From: an uncultured Microbacterium sp.
GTDB taxonomy: Bacteria; Actinomycetota; Actinomycetes; Actinomycetales; Microbacteriaceae
NCBI RefSeq assembly: GCF_947632095.1
Contig: NZ_CANROA010000017.1
Coordinates: forward strand, 1-41,757
Reading direction: 5' to 3'
Length of the DNA: 41,757 nucleotides
The notes below the pieces were generated by a model. The model saw only the letters and a list, made by a program, of their open reading frames with translations, searched no databases and was not told the DNA's origin. The position numbers and the translations under genes were made by a program. Within the stretch, counting starts at the first letter, position 1. The number at the start of each line of letters is the position of its first letter. Shown here one piece after another: positions 16,729 to 24,661 of this stretch.

Positions 16729-17571
16729 TCAGATCTGACCGATCTCCTCGCGCTTCTCCGCCTGGAAGGCATCCTCACGACGCCCGTGCGCCCAGTACGC
16801 CGACAGCGACATCTGCGTACGATCCAGACCCCGCTCATCCGTCAGATACGGACGCAGCTGCTTCATCTCACCGCGCTCGCCGTGCGCGAAGACCTGCACG
16901 CGCCCCTCACGCCAGGGCATGGCCCGGATCGCATCGGCGAGCAGCGTCGTGGTGCCCGCCTCAGCGTCGCCGCGGTGCAGCCACTGCACATCGATCCCGG
17001 CCGGATGCACCAGTTCGAGTTGCTCGTCAACGTTCTGCACCTCGACGAAGGCGACGCCGACGGCATCCGCCGGCATCCTTTCCAGAGCTGCGGCGATCGC
17101 CGGGATCGCCGACTCGTCGCCGGCCAGCAGATGCCAGTCGGCCTCCGGATCAGGCGCATAACCGCCGCCGATGCCTCCGAGGACGACCGCATCGCCCGGT
17201 TCGGCGGAGGCCGCCCACGGACCCGCGACGCCCTCGTCGCCGTGCGTGACGAAGTCGATCCAGATCTGGCCGTTCTCCAGATCGAAACGGCGGATCGTGT
17301 ACGTGCGCCGCGTGGGCATCAGCTCCACGGGAAGCTTCTCGCGCAGCGCCTCCACGTCGTAGGGCGGCGTCAGATTCGCCTCGGCCGGCGCGAAGAGCAT
17401 CTTCGTATACGCATCGGTGAAACCGTTATCGGCGACGGCCGCGATGCCGGGGCCTCCGGCGACGATGCGCACGAGGTGCGGGGTCAGTCGGATCCGCTCG
17501 ATCACCTCGAGCACGATCTGCGGACGCTCGGGACGGCGCCCTCCTCGGGCGGGACGCTCAGGGGCAGTCAT
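16729..17571 (-). CDS. Siderophore-interacting protein (FAD-containing ferric reductase family)
   Basis: A 280-residue cytoplasmic flavoprotein of the ViuB/SIP family, which reduces ferric siderophores or related iron complexes. The N-terminal FAD domain has LMPTRRTYTIRRFD (the RxYT FAD motif) and GVAGPWAASAEPGDAV. The C-terminal SIP domain has LLAGDESAIPAIAAALE and ends in SAYWAHGRREDAF. ATG 17571 is chosen because AAGGAG lies about seven bases upstream; an earlier in-frame ATG has no ribosome site. It lies directly downstream of the HtaA gene on the same strand, fitting an iron/haem acquisition cluster, though a hairpin separates the two. Confidence 0.92.
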   Translation of the reverse strand: MTAPERPARGGRRPERPQIVLEVIERIRLTPHLVRIVAGGPGIAAVADNGFTDAYTKMLFAPAEANLTPPYDVEALREKLPVELMPTRRTYTIRRFDLENGQIWIDFVTHGDEGVAGPWAASAEPGDAVVLGGIGGGYAPDPEADWHLLAGDESAIPAIAAALERMPADAVGVAFVEVQNVDEQLELVHPAGIDVQWLHRGDAEAGTTTLLADAIRAMPWREGRVQVFAHGERGEMKQLRPYLTDERGLDRTQMSLSAYWAHGRREDAFQAEKREEIGQI

Positions 17572-17607
17572 TCTGTCTCCTTCGCTCATGAGCACAAGCA
17601 CGCAGGC

Positions 17608-17647
17608 CCGAGGCCCGCGAACCGGCAGAACCGGACGCGGACCTCGG
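17608..17647 (-). other. Hairpin between the HtaA and siderophore-interacting genes
   Basis: A 12-bp stem (17608-17619 with 17636-17647, one G-T wobble) encloses 16 bases. No T-run follows on either strand, so it is more likely a processing, stability or partial-termination element than a classical terminator. Confidence 0.5.
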
Positions 17648-17668
17648 ACCGTGCAATGTGCGGTTGGA

Positions 17669-19879
17669 TCAATCCTGACTGATGGACGCGGATGCCGGGG
17701 TGCGGCGGCGCTGAATCAGCATTCCGCCACCGACTCCCGCGCCGGCCACCAGTACGCCGATGAGGATCCAGGCCCACAGCGGGAACCCGGCCTCGGCGGA
17801 GATCGGCTCGATCTGGGCAGTGGTCACCGCAGCGGCCTCCGGCTCGGACGCCTCCTCTTCCGCGACGGGGACGATGCCGCACTCCTCACCGACGGGAATA
17901 CTGAACGACACCGGGTCGAACGCTTCACCGGCGGCGTAGGTGCCGAAGGCTGCCGAACCGCTCTCCGTCAGCACGGACTCCGCACCCGAGAGGGCGATGA
18001 CACCGTTCTCAGTGACGGCATCCGCCATCGAGAACTCCACGAAGCGAACGCTCTTCTGATCGACCGCCTCGCCGCCCTGGGTCGTGCCCGTGATGTCGAA
18101 TACGATGTACCCCGTGTCGCCGGCGAGTTCGACTCGCGCGTTCGACAGGTGCGTGTTCAGCGCGCCGTCGTGACCGTTGAAGACGATCGTTCCCCCGAAG
18201 TCGACCAGGCCGTTGCCGGTCTCGTCATCGTATGAACCGGTGCCGTCGCCCCACACGAACTCCGGGTAGCGGTACTCGAGGCCCTCGAGGTCCCACCCGC
18301 CGTGGGCGATGCCCTCGATGTAGTTGCGGAAGCTCTCCTTGTAACCCCAGTTGAGCGTGGCGCCCTCGACCGTGCACTTGCCGATGACGGCCGCCGTCTC
18401 GCGCTCGAGCGTGAACTCGAGCCCGCGGTCGACCGACCCCTGGAAGGTGATCGTGTGCGCACCGTTCTCGAGCGTGGCGGGCAGCGTGCCCGTCCAGCTC
18501 GCAACGCCGTCCGCATCTGCGGTCACCGTGTCGAGCAGCACGGGCGTCGAGTAGACGACGACCTTGATGCCCTGCTCGCCGGCCTGGAAGCCATCGGCCG
18601 AGACCGTCGCCTTCTCGCCCGTCTGCAGCGCCTCGAGGTTCTCAGCGTCGATCATGACGCCCTGGCTCGCCGGCGGTGCTGCCGGCAGCGTCGCCTTCGG
18701 CGCGACGGATGCCGCGGCTACCGTGCCGACCGTGCCTCCCGGTGCTGCTGCGGGAGTGCCGACGGTGAAAGTCACCGGGTCGAGCACCGTGCTGTAGCCG
18801 TTGAGGACGCTGCTCTGGCCTGCGGCCGTGAGCGCGGTCGGTGCGGCGGTGTAGGTCACCACACCGTTCGCCGTCGTCTTGGTCGCGGCGGCCAGGTTGA
18901 CCGTCGCGAAGGCGACGCGGGATCCGCCGTGCGTGACGTAGAGCGTCGCGTTGGATGCCGAGGTGATCTCGATCCGCGGGTTCGAGACCGTGACATCGAG
19001 CACACCGTGGTGTCCGGTGAAGCGCACCGAACCGGTGTATCCGACCGATCCGAGACCCGTCTTCACGTAGTACGTGCTACCCGCGGCCTGGCCGAACTGG
19101 AAGAGTCCGCCGGAGCGCGTCGCGCCGTTGAAGACGCTGATCTCGCCCTGCGCGATGCGACCCGTGATGTAGCTCACGAACGACGACGAGATCGCCCAGC
19201 GCATCGAACCGCCCGCGACAGAAGCCGGCGGGGTGGTCGGCTTCGCCGGGGTTTCGGGCTTGTTCGGCACCTCGGGCTTGTCGGGGCCGTTGGGGTCCTC
19301 GCCGCCACCGTTGCCGAACGCGATCGGAACAGCCAGCTCATTACCCGCGACCGTCGCACCACCCGCAGCAATCGAGAACACCGCAAGCCTCGCACCCGGA
19401 ATCGGCTTCGCCGCCAACGCCTCGTCCAACGACGCCTGATCGATCTCGACCGTCCACGAAGCACTCACCGTGCCATCCGCGTTCACCGTCCACTTCGTCG
19501 GAGCGGCCGTCGCCGCCTCATCCGACACCCACGTCGAGAACGCATTCGCACGATTCGCCGACGCAGCACCCTCAGACGGACGCCAGTCCTCGGCGATCCA
19601 CCCGACCTGCAGGTAGAAACCGGCCTTACCCGGCGTGTACTTGCCATCCGCCGAACCGTCGTAGTTCTCCGCCGTGACCGTGATCGACTCACCGGCCGGG
19701 TTCAAACCCTCCGTCTTCGAAACGCTCAGCGCAGGAACCGCCGGCTCCGGCTCGACCGGGGTCGTCGGGTCTGTAGGTTCCGGGTCCGTGGGCTCCGGGT
19801 CCGTGGGCTCCGGGTCGACCGGCGCAGTCGGCTCAGGAGTCGGCTCCGGCTCAGCCGGGGGGGGAAGACGGCATCCCAC
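17669..19879 (-). CDS. HtaA-domain haem-binding surface protein, C-terminal portion after frameshift
   Basis: This frame (736 residues as read from its first ATG, really starting near 19865) holds the bulk of a cell-surface haem protein. In order it has a Pro-rich linker with repeated PEPTD (residues 6-48), an Ig-like domain (50-190), a first HtaA domain (about 223-372, MRWAISSSFVSYITG), a beta domain (405-495), a second HtaA domain (about 502-665, LNWGYKESFRNYIEG, with the FNGHDGAL His), a membrane anchor (700-722) and a basic tail. HtaA domains bind haem through conserved Tyr/His in corynebacteria. It lacks a signal peptide because that is encoded in the other frame (19865-20322). Adding one C to the C8 tract at 19857-19864 joins both parts into one 884-residue protein. 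Confidence 0.85.
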   Translation of the reverse strand: MGCRLPPPAEPEPTPEPTAPVDPEPTDPEPTDPEPTDPTTPVEPEPAVPALSVSKTEGLNPAGESITVTAENYDGSADGKYTPGKAGFYLQVGWIAEDWRPSEGAASANRANAFSTWVSDEAATAAPTKWTVNADGTVSASWTVEIDQASLDEALAAKPIPGARLAVFSIAAGGATVAGNELAVPIAFGNGGGEDPNGPDKPEVPNKPETPAKPTTPPASVAGGSMRWAISSSFVSYITGRIAQGEISVFNGATRSGGLFQFGQAAGSTYYVKTGLGSVGYTGSVRFTGHHGVLDVTVSNPRIEITSASNATLYVTHGGSRVAFATVNLAAATKTTANGVVTYTAAPTALTAAGQSSVLNGYSTVLDPVTFTVGTPAAAPGGTVGTVAAASVAPKATLPAAPPASQGVMIDAENLEALQTGEKATVSADGFQAGEQGIKVVVYSTPVLLDTVTADADGVASWTGTLPATLENGAHTITFQGSVDRGLEFTLERETAAVIGKCTVEGATLNWGYKESFRNYIEGIAHGGWDLEGLEYRYPEFVWGDGTGSYDDETGNGLVDFGGTIVFNGHDGALNTHLSNARVELAGDTGYIVFDITGTTQGGEAVDQKSVRFVEFSMADAVTENGVIALSGAESVLTESGSAAFGTYAAGEAFDPVSFSIPVGEECGIVPVAEEEASEPEAAAVTTAQIEPISAEAGFPLWAWILIGVLVAGAGVGGGMLIQRRRTPASASISQD

Positions 19880-20322
19880 TGCGCCGCCGTGATCTCGACG
19901 TTCGCACGACCATAGAGGTTCTCGGGAGTGAAAGCGCTGTGCTGCTTCCAGAGCACGACCTCGTAGGAGCGCTCACGGTCCAGCTTCTCGGCCGGGGCGT
20001 TCAGCACGAACGAGGCGGCGCCGTCCTTCACCGAGGGGAACGGCAGCGCGAAGGCGACGTACGACTGCTCGTTCAATGCCGCGTCGTTGCCCTGCTCGAT
20101 GAAAGCACCATAGAGACCCGCGACCTCGGGAAGCCCCGTGGCGTTCACCGTGATCTCGAGGCCGCTCTCGGATGCGCTCACGCTGGTCGCGATGCTCGCG
20201 CTTTCGGCGGCCATCGCCGTCGGCGCGGTGATCGTGGTGAACAGCGCCATGAGCACGGCGATGAGAGCCGCCACTGCTGCGCGTGAGCGATGCTGTATCG
20301 CTCGGGACTCGGTGTGATTCAC
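19726..20322 (-). CDS. HtaA-domain protein, N-terminal portion before frameshift (signal peptide)
   Basis: GTG 20322 has GAGGAGG at ideal spacing. It opens a typical Sec signal peptide: basic RSRAAV, then ALIAVLMALFTTITAP, then AMAA. A neocarzinostatin-like or Ig-like domain follows (ITVNATGLPEVAGLYGAFI) up to ITAAQWDAVFPP at the C8 tract. After that the frame turns into Arg/Ser-rich nonsense (RSRLLSRLRR) and stops at 19726, as expected of the wrong frame. The true protein continues in the frame of the neighbouring entry. Alone, this 198-residue product would be secreted but unanchored and without HtaA domains. The break may be a real mutation, phase variation or an assembly error. Confidence 0.8.
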   Translation of the reverse strand: MNHTESRAIQHRSRAAVAALIAVLMALFTTITAPTAMAAESASIATSVSASESGLEITVNATGLPEVAGLYGAFIEQGNDAALNEQSYVAFALPFPSVKDGAASFVLNAPAEKLDRERSYEVVLWKQHSAFTPENLYGRANVEITAAQWDAVFPPRLSRSRLLSRLRRSTRSPRTRSPRTRNLQTRRPRSSRSRRFLR

Positions 20323-20401
20323 GGATGCCTCCTCGCATACGGCTGCGCTCGGGCGCACAGCCGATGAGACCCTTCCGGGCCGATGCAATGGGTAGAATTG
20401 G

Positions 20402-20420
20402 TTAGGCTTAGCTAACCTCC
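20402..20420. promoter_or_regulatory. DtxR/IdeR-like iron box 1
   Basis: TTAGGCTTAGCTAACCTCC matches 14 of 19 positions of the DtxR/IdeR consensus TTAGGTTAGGCTAACCTAA. It lies in the 155-bp gap between the divergent HtaA and hmuT genes, so iron-loaded repressor could silence both. Confidence 0.7.
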
Positions 20421-20460
20421 ATCTCGAACTTTGTCCTGCTCGAGACTGTCGCGTCAAAGA

Positions 20461-20479
20461 TTAGGACAGGCTTCCCTAT
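20461..20479. promoter_or_regulatory. DtxR/IdeR-like iron box 2, overlapping the hmuT start
   Basis: TTAGGACAGGCTTCCCTAT also matches 14 of 19 positions of the same consensus. It covers the ribosome-binding region and the first two bases of the hmuT start codon, so it would act as a downstream roadblock. Confidence 0.5.
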
Positions 20480-21608
20480 GTGCTCTCCGCTCTCCCTGCT
20501 CGTCGCCGCCGCGCTCGTGATCGGCCTCGCCGGGTGCGCGTCCCCTGCGGCGAACGCCGGAGCAGAGGGCGAAGCATCCGATTTCTGCCCTGCGGCTGCC
20601 CTCCAGCTCTCCGAGCTCGATCTCGTCGACGACGTGCGCGCGGCGACCGGCGGCTCCACCGCCTGCCTGCCCACGCACGCCATCGACCCGGTCTCCGACA
20701 CCACCGCGCCCGAACTTCCCGTGACCGTCATCGATGCCGAAGACCGCGAGGTCGAGGTCACCGACGTCAGCCGCATCCTCGCGATCGACATCTCGGGCAC
20801 GATCGCCTCGACCGTCTTCGCCCTCGGCATGGGCGACAACGTCGTCGGTCGCGATTCATCGACGGCCTTCGACGGCACTGAAGATCTGCCCGTCGTCACG
20901 AAGACCGGGCACTCGCTGAACCCCGAGGCCATCCTCGAGCTCGCCCCGACCATCATCCTCACCGACACGACGATCGGCCCGAAGGAGGTCCGCCAGCAGC
21001 TGCGCGACGCCGGCATCCCCATCGTGGTGATCTCCGACGACCTGCGCCTGGACAACACCGACCAGCTCGTCACCGAGGTCTCCACCGCGCTCGGCATCCC
21101 CACCCGCGGCGCCGCGCTCATCGAGCAGGTCGACACGCAGCTCGACGCGGCCCTCGCCGAGATCGCCGAGGTCATCCCCGCCGACGAGGACGACCGGGCC
21201 CGCATGCTGTTCCTCTACGTGCGCGGCAACGCCAACGTCTACTACATCTTCGGCAAGGACTCCGGCGCCGACTCCCTCATCGACGCGGTCGGCGGCATCG
21301 ACGTCGCCACCGAGATCGGCTGGGAGGGGAACAAGCCCATGACCGCCGAGGCCCTCGCCGCCGCCCAGCCCGACGTGCTCGTCATGATGACCGACGGCCT
21401 CGAATCCGTCGGCGGCGTGACCGGTCTCATCGAGCGCGTGCCGGCCGTCGCCGAGACGCCGGCCGGTCGGAACCAGCGCGTGATCGACATGGCGGATGCT
21501 GAGATCCTCAGCTTCGGGCCCCGATCGCCCGAGGTCGTCCGCGCCATCGCCCGGGCTCTGTACGCCCCCGCCTCCGGCGAGACCACGGCCGCCGAGTCCG
21601 CCGAATGA
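20478..21608 (+). CDS. hmuT: Haem/hemin ABC transporter substrate-binding lipoprotein
   Basis: A 376-residue lipoprotein. The signal peptide ends in the lipobox LAGC with the acylated Cys at residue 20. From about residue 80 it is a class III (FecB/BtuF-type) periplasmic-binding fold: RILAIDISGTIASTVFALGMGDNVVGRD, LNPEAILELAPTIILTD and a long linking helix near residue 210. The IDISGTIASTVFALG motif and the Tyr in the middle (VYYIFGK) fit haem binders of the HmuT type. Haem as cargo is inferred from the divergent HtaA gene. It is the first gene of hmuTUV, overlaps hmuU by four bases, and has iron box 2 at its start. Confidence 0.92.
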   Translation: MCSPLSLLVAAALVIGLAGCASPAANAGAEGEASDFCPAAALQLSELDLVDDVRAATGGSTACLPTHAIDPVSDTTAPELPVTVIDAEDREVEVTDVSRILAIDISGTIASTVFALGMGDNVVGRDSSTAFDGTEDLPVVTKTGHSLNPEAILELAPTIILTDTTIGPKEVRQQLRDAGIPIVVISDDLRLDNTDQLVTEVSTALGIPTRGAALIEQVDTQLDAALAEIAEVIPADEDDRARMLFLYVRGNANVYYIFGKDSGADSLIDAVGGIDVATEIGWEGNKPMTAEALAAAQPDVLVMMTDGLESVGGVTGLIERVPAVAETPAGRNQRVIDMADAEILSFGPRSPEVVRAIARALYAPASGETTAAESAE

Positions 21609-22654
21609 GCGGCGAGGTCGTCACGCCGACTCCCGCACGACACAGATGGCTGCGCTTCACGGTCGTCACGATCGCGCTGACCGCGGCGCTCGTCATCACC
21701 TGTCTGGTGTCGCTCGGCAGCGGCCAGTACCAGCTGTCTCCGGCCGAGATCATCGGCATCCTGCTGGGAAACTCCGACGATGCGTCCGCTTCCGGGGTGA
21801 TCTTCAACATCCGCCTGCCGCGGCTCGTGCTCGGCGTGCTCGTCGGCGCCGCCCTGGCCGTGTCGGGCGTGCTCATGCAGGCCATCTTCGGCAACCCGCT
21901 GGCGGATGCCAGCGTTGTGGGCGTCTCATCGGGAGCCGCCCTCGGAGCCGCCGCGAGCCTGACCTTCGGGCTGGCGACGTTCGGGATGTGGACGACACCC
22001 GGCATGGCTTTCATCGGCGGCCTCGTCGCCGTCTTCTCCGTCTACTTCATCAGCCGATCCGGAGGCCGCCCCGAAGTCGTCACACTCCTGCTGACCGGTA
22101 TCGCGATCAACGCTATCGGCGGCGCTGGCATGGCATTCCTGACCTTCCTCGGAACGACCTCCACGCGCGAGCAGATCGTGTTCTGGCAGCTCGGATCCCT
22201 CAACGGCGCCCTCTGGCAGAACATCGCGATCGTCGCCCCGCTGACCATCGTCGGCATCATCGCGGCGATCACCGTCGCACACCGCCTCGACTTCTTCGCC
22301 CTCGGCGAGCGCACCGCCCGACACCTCGGCGTCAACGTCGAAGCGCTGCGCATCGTCGTGATCGTCACCGTCGCGGTGCTCGTCTGCGCGGCCGTCGCCT
22401 TCGCGGGCATCATCGGATTCGTGGGTCTCGTCATCCCGCACCTCATGCGCATGACGATCGGCCCCGCTCACCTTCCATTGATCATCTCCTCGACCGTGGG
22501 CGGCGCACTGCTGATCGCCCTCGCCGACCTCGTCGCGCGCACCGCGGTGCCGCTGGCGGATATGCCGATCGGCATGATCACCTCGCTCGTGGGAGGGCCG
22601 TTCTTCCTGTGGCTGCTCGTTCGCACGCGTCGTCGTTCGGGAGGATGGGCATGA
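21605..22654 (+). CDS. hmuU: Haem/iron ABC transporter permease (FecCD family)
   Basis: A 349-residue BtuC/FecCD-type permease with about ten membrane helices. Conserved parts are IRLPRLVLGVLVGAALAVSGVLMQ, NPLADASVVGVSSGAALGA and, near the C terminus, GIIGFVGLVIPHLMR, the coupling helix that contacts the ATPase. It carries haem or its iron complex across the membrane. It overlaps hmuT and hmuV by ATGA on each side, so the three proteins are translated as a unit. Confidence 0.95.
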   Translation: MSGEVVTPTPARHRWLRFTVVTIALTAALVITCLVSLGSGQYQLSPAEIIGILLGNSDDASASGVIFNIRLPRLVLGVLVGAALAVSGVLMQAIFGNPLADASVVGVSSGAALGAAASLTFGLATFGMWTTPGMAFIGGLVAVFSVYFISRSGGRPEVVTLLLTGIAINAIGGAGMAFLTFLGTTSTREQIVFWQLGSLNGALWQNIAIVAPLTIVGIIAAITVAHRLDFFALGERTARHLGVNVEALRIVVIVTVAVLVCAAVAFAGIIGFVGLVIPHLMRMTIGPAHLPLIISSTVGGALLIALADLVARTAVPLADMPIGMITSLVGGPFFLWLLVRTRRRSGGWA

Positions 22655-23427
22655 CCGCTCGCCTGACAGCATCCGCCATCACCGTGCGCCCGGCATCCGC
22701 CGGACGCGCGATCCTCGAGGATGCCTCGATCGAGGTCAATCCGGGCGAGATCCATGCCCTCGTCGGCCCCAACGGTGCCGGAAAATCGACGCTGTTCAGC
22801 GTTCTCTCCGGTGACCTCACCCCCGAATCCGGCGACGTCCTTCTCGACGGGCGCCGCGTTTCGGACATCCGCCCGCGCGACCTCGCACGCCTGCGCGCCG
22901 TGCTTCTGCAGGAGAATGCCGTGTCGTTCCCCTTCTCGGCCGAGGAGGTCGTGCGCATGGGGCGCGCCCCCTGGGCGCGCACCGAACACGAAGAGCACGA
23001 CGACGCCATCGTCTTCGAGGCCATGCGCGCCACAGAGGTCGACGGCCTCGCGCACCGCTCCGTCTCCTCACTGTCAGGCGGCGAGCGCGCCCGCGTCGCC
23101 CTCGCCCGGGTGCTCGCGCAGAAGGCCCCGATCATGCTGCTCGACGAGCCCACCGCGGCGCTCGACCTCAAGCACCACGAGGACGTCATGCGGATCGTGC
23201 GCGCGACCGCGGATGCCGGGGCCACCGTCGCCGTCGTCCTCCACGATCTGAACGCCGCCCTGGCGCATGCCGACCGCCTCACCCTCCTCGCCTTCGGACG
23301 GGTCATCGCGACGGGAACCCCCGCAGAGGTGCTCACCGCGGAGCGGATCGAGCAGGTCTACGGCCAACCGGTCGACGTCTTCCCGCACCCGATCACGGGC
23401 GTGCCGCTGGTGGTTCCGCGCCGCTAG
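22651..23427 (+). CDS. hmuV: Haem ABC transporter ATP-binding protein
   Basis: A 258-residue ATPase with Walker A GPNGAGKST (about residues 39-47), Q-loop at LLQENAVSFPF, signature LSGGERARVALARVLA, Walker B IMLLDEPT and switch His in VVLHDLN. It powers HmuU. ATG 22651 overlaps the hmuU stop by four bases; the frame is open further upstream only because of high GC. It ends 15 bases before the convergent sterol-carrier gene, with no obvious terminator between. Confidence 0.95.
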   Translation: MTARLTASAITVRPASAGRAILEDASIEVNPGEIHALVGPNGAGKSTLFSVLSGDLTPESGDVLLDGRRVSDIRPRDLARLRAVLLQENAVSFPFSAEEVVRMGRAPWARTEHEEHDDAIVFEAMRATEVDGLAHRSVSSLSGGERARVALARVLAQKAPIMLLDEPTAALDLKHHEDVMRIVRATADAGATVAVVLHDLNAALAHADRLTLLAFGRVIATGTPAEVLTAERIEQVYGQPVDVFPHPITGVPLVVPRR

Positions 23428-23442
23428 GAGTCGACGCCGGCC

Positions 23443-23811
23443 CTACGGCCGCAACGGCAGCAGGTCCGACAGATCCGCGCGCACGCCCGAGGCGATCACG
23501 CGGCCGGCGGCGACGGCATCCGCCCACGCCTCGACGCCCGTCGCGAGCGCGACCCAGGTGGGAGCATCCATCTCGACGACGTTCGGAGGCGTCCCGCGAG
23601 TATGCCGCGGCCCCTGCACGACCTGCACCGCACCGAACGGCGGCACCCGCACCTCAACACTGTTGCCCGGCGCCTTCTCATCGAGCAGCTGCAGCAGGTA
23701 CCGCACCGCGGTCGCCGACGCCGTGCGGGCCGGCTTCTCGCCCGCCGCGGCCGCGGTGCGCACAGCATCCAGTGCCGCACGTCCGTCGGCGATGTCGATC
23801 TTCTTGGCCAT
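23443..23811 (-). CDS. Sterol carrier family protein
   Basis: A 122-residue protein starting [20 protein letters not shown], the opening of a short actinobacterial family classed with SCP2-like sterol carriers. A strand-rich middle ([18 protein letters not shown]) is followed by [29 protein letters not shown], which resembles the SCP2 ligand-pocket helix region. Its ligand and role are unknown. ATG 23811 is preferred because the family motif begins there and TACTCT lies six bases upstream. Confidence 0.85.
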   Translation of the reverse strand: MAKKIDIADGRAALDAVRTAAAAGEKPARTASATAVRYLLQLLDEKAPGNSVEVRVPPFGAVQVVQGPRHTRGTPPNVVEMDAPTWVALATGVEAWADAVAAGRVIASGVRADLSDLLPLRP

Positions 23812-23817
23812 CAGCCC

Positions 23818-23823
23818 AGAGTA
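23818..23823 (-). promoter_or_regulatory. -10 box TACTCT, leaderless start of the sterol-carrier gene
   Basis: On the minus strand TACTCT ends six bases before ATG 23811. Confidence 0.45.
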
Positions 23824-23896
23824 CGTCGCCTCGTCATTCGGACGCGCAGGCGGCAAGCGTCCGCTCCGATTCGGGCCGCAATCCTGCAGAGCGGGC

Positions 23897-23902
23897 TAGC
23901 CT
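23897..23902 (+). promoter_or_regulatory. -10 box TAGCCT, leaderless start of the CoA pyrophosphatase gene
   Basis: TAGCCT ends six bases before ATG 23909. It supports that ATG over the in-frame ATG at 23915, although GGAG at 23904-23907 would suit the latter. Confidence 0.45.
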
Positions 23903-23908
23903 CGGAGC

Positions 23909-24592
23909 ATGAGCATGCGTCCTGACTCGCACGGAGCGCGCGACGATCTGCTGCACGCCGTGGCGACCGGCGACTGGACGCCACGGATCCTCCCGCAGAT
24001 CCCTCAGGGGACCGCCGCCCGCGAATCCGCGGTGCTCATCCTGTTCGGGGTGCTCGACAGCATCCCCGCCGACACCCGCCACACACCCGTCGCGAAAGAC
24101 CTCGACGTGCTGTTGCAGCGCCGCTCGCCGACCCTGTCATCGCATCCGGGACAGGTGTCCTTCCCCGGCGGCGGACGCGACGCGGAAGACGCGGATGCCG
24201 TCGCCACCGCCCTGCGCGAAGCCGAAGAGGAGACCGGACTCGACCCGACCGGCGTCGAGATCCTCGCGCGGCTCCCCGAATTACCCCTCGCCGCGAGCAA
24301 CCACCGGGTCACACCCGTGCTCGGCTGGTGGACGCGCCCCTCGAAGGTCGCCGCCGTCGATCATGCCGAGACCGTGGACGTCTTCCGCGCGCCCGTCGCG
24401 CAACTCCTCGATCCCGCGAACCGGTTCCGCTCGGTCACCCGCCGCGGGGCCATCGCCTTCCGCGGACCCGCGTTCGATCTCGACGGCACCATCGTGTGGG
24501 GATTCACCGCCATGGTGCTCGATCGCATCTTCGACGCATGCGGGTGGTCCGTGCCGTGGGACGAGAGCGTGGAGCGTCCGATCACGCGCTGA
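23909..24592 (+). CDS. CoA pyrophosphatase (NUDIX hydrolase)
   Basis: A 227-residue NUDIX enzyme of the CoAse subgroup, which cleaves CoA to 4'-phosphopantetheine and adenosine 3',5'-bisphosphate. The CoA signature precedes the Nudix box: LDVLLQRRSPTLSSHPGQVS followed by FPGG. The Nudix box is complete, from GGRDAEDADAVATALREA to EEETGLD, with the metal-binding REAEEE core. TAGCCT six bases before ATG 23909 favours this start; 23915 is an alternative. It is monocistronic, with a bidirectional hairpin before the convergent DUF805 gene. Confidence 0.92.
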   Translation: MSMRPDSHGARDDLLHAVATGDWTPRILPQIPQGTAARESAVLILFGVLDSIPADTRHTPVAKDLDVLLQRRSPTLSSHPGQVSFPGGGRDAEDADAVATALREAEEETGLDPTGVEILARLPELPLAASNHRVTPVLGWWTRPSKVAAVDHAETVDVFRAPVAQLLDPANRFRSVTRRGAIAFRGPAFDLDGTIVWGFTAMVLDRIFDACGWSVPWDESVERPITR

Positions 24593-24613
24593 GAGCGCGA
24601 CATCCGAAGACAT

Positions 24614-24647
24614 GAGAGGACGGACGCCGTGCGGCATCCGTCCTCTC
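24614..24647. terminator. Bidirectional terminator hairpin
   Basis: A 15-bp stem (24614-24628 with 24633-24647, one mismatch) with a 4-base loop lies between convergent genes ending at 24592 and 24662. It has no T-run, but its strength and place fit a shared terminator. Confidence 0.7.
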
Positions 24648-24661
24648 ACGTCGCGGTCGAC

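Noticed and set aside
18302..19915. A 537-codon plus-strand frame opposite the HtaA gene
   Set aside because: It is Arg-rich antisense without domains, whereas the minus frame has two HtaA domains and a membrane anchor.
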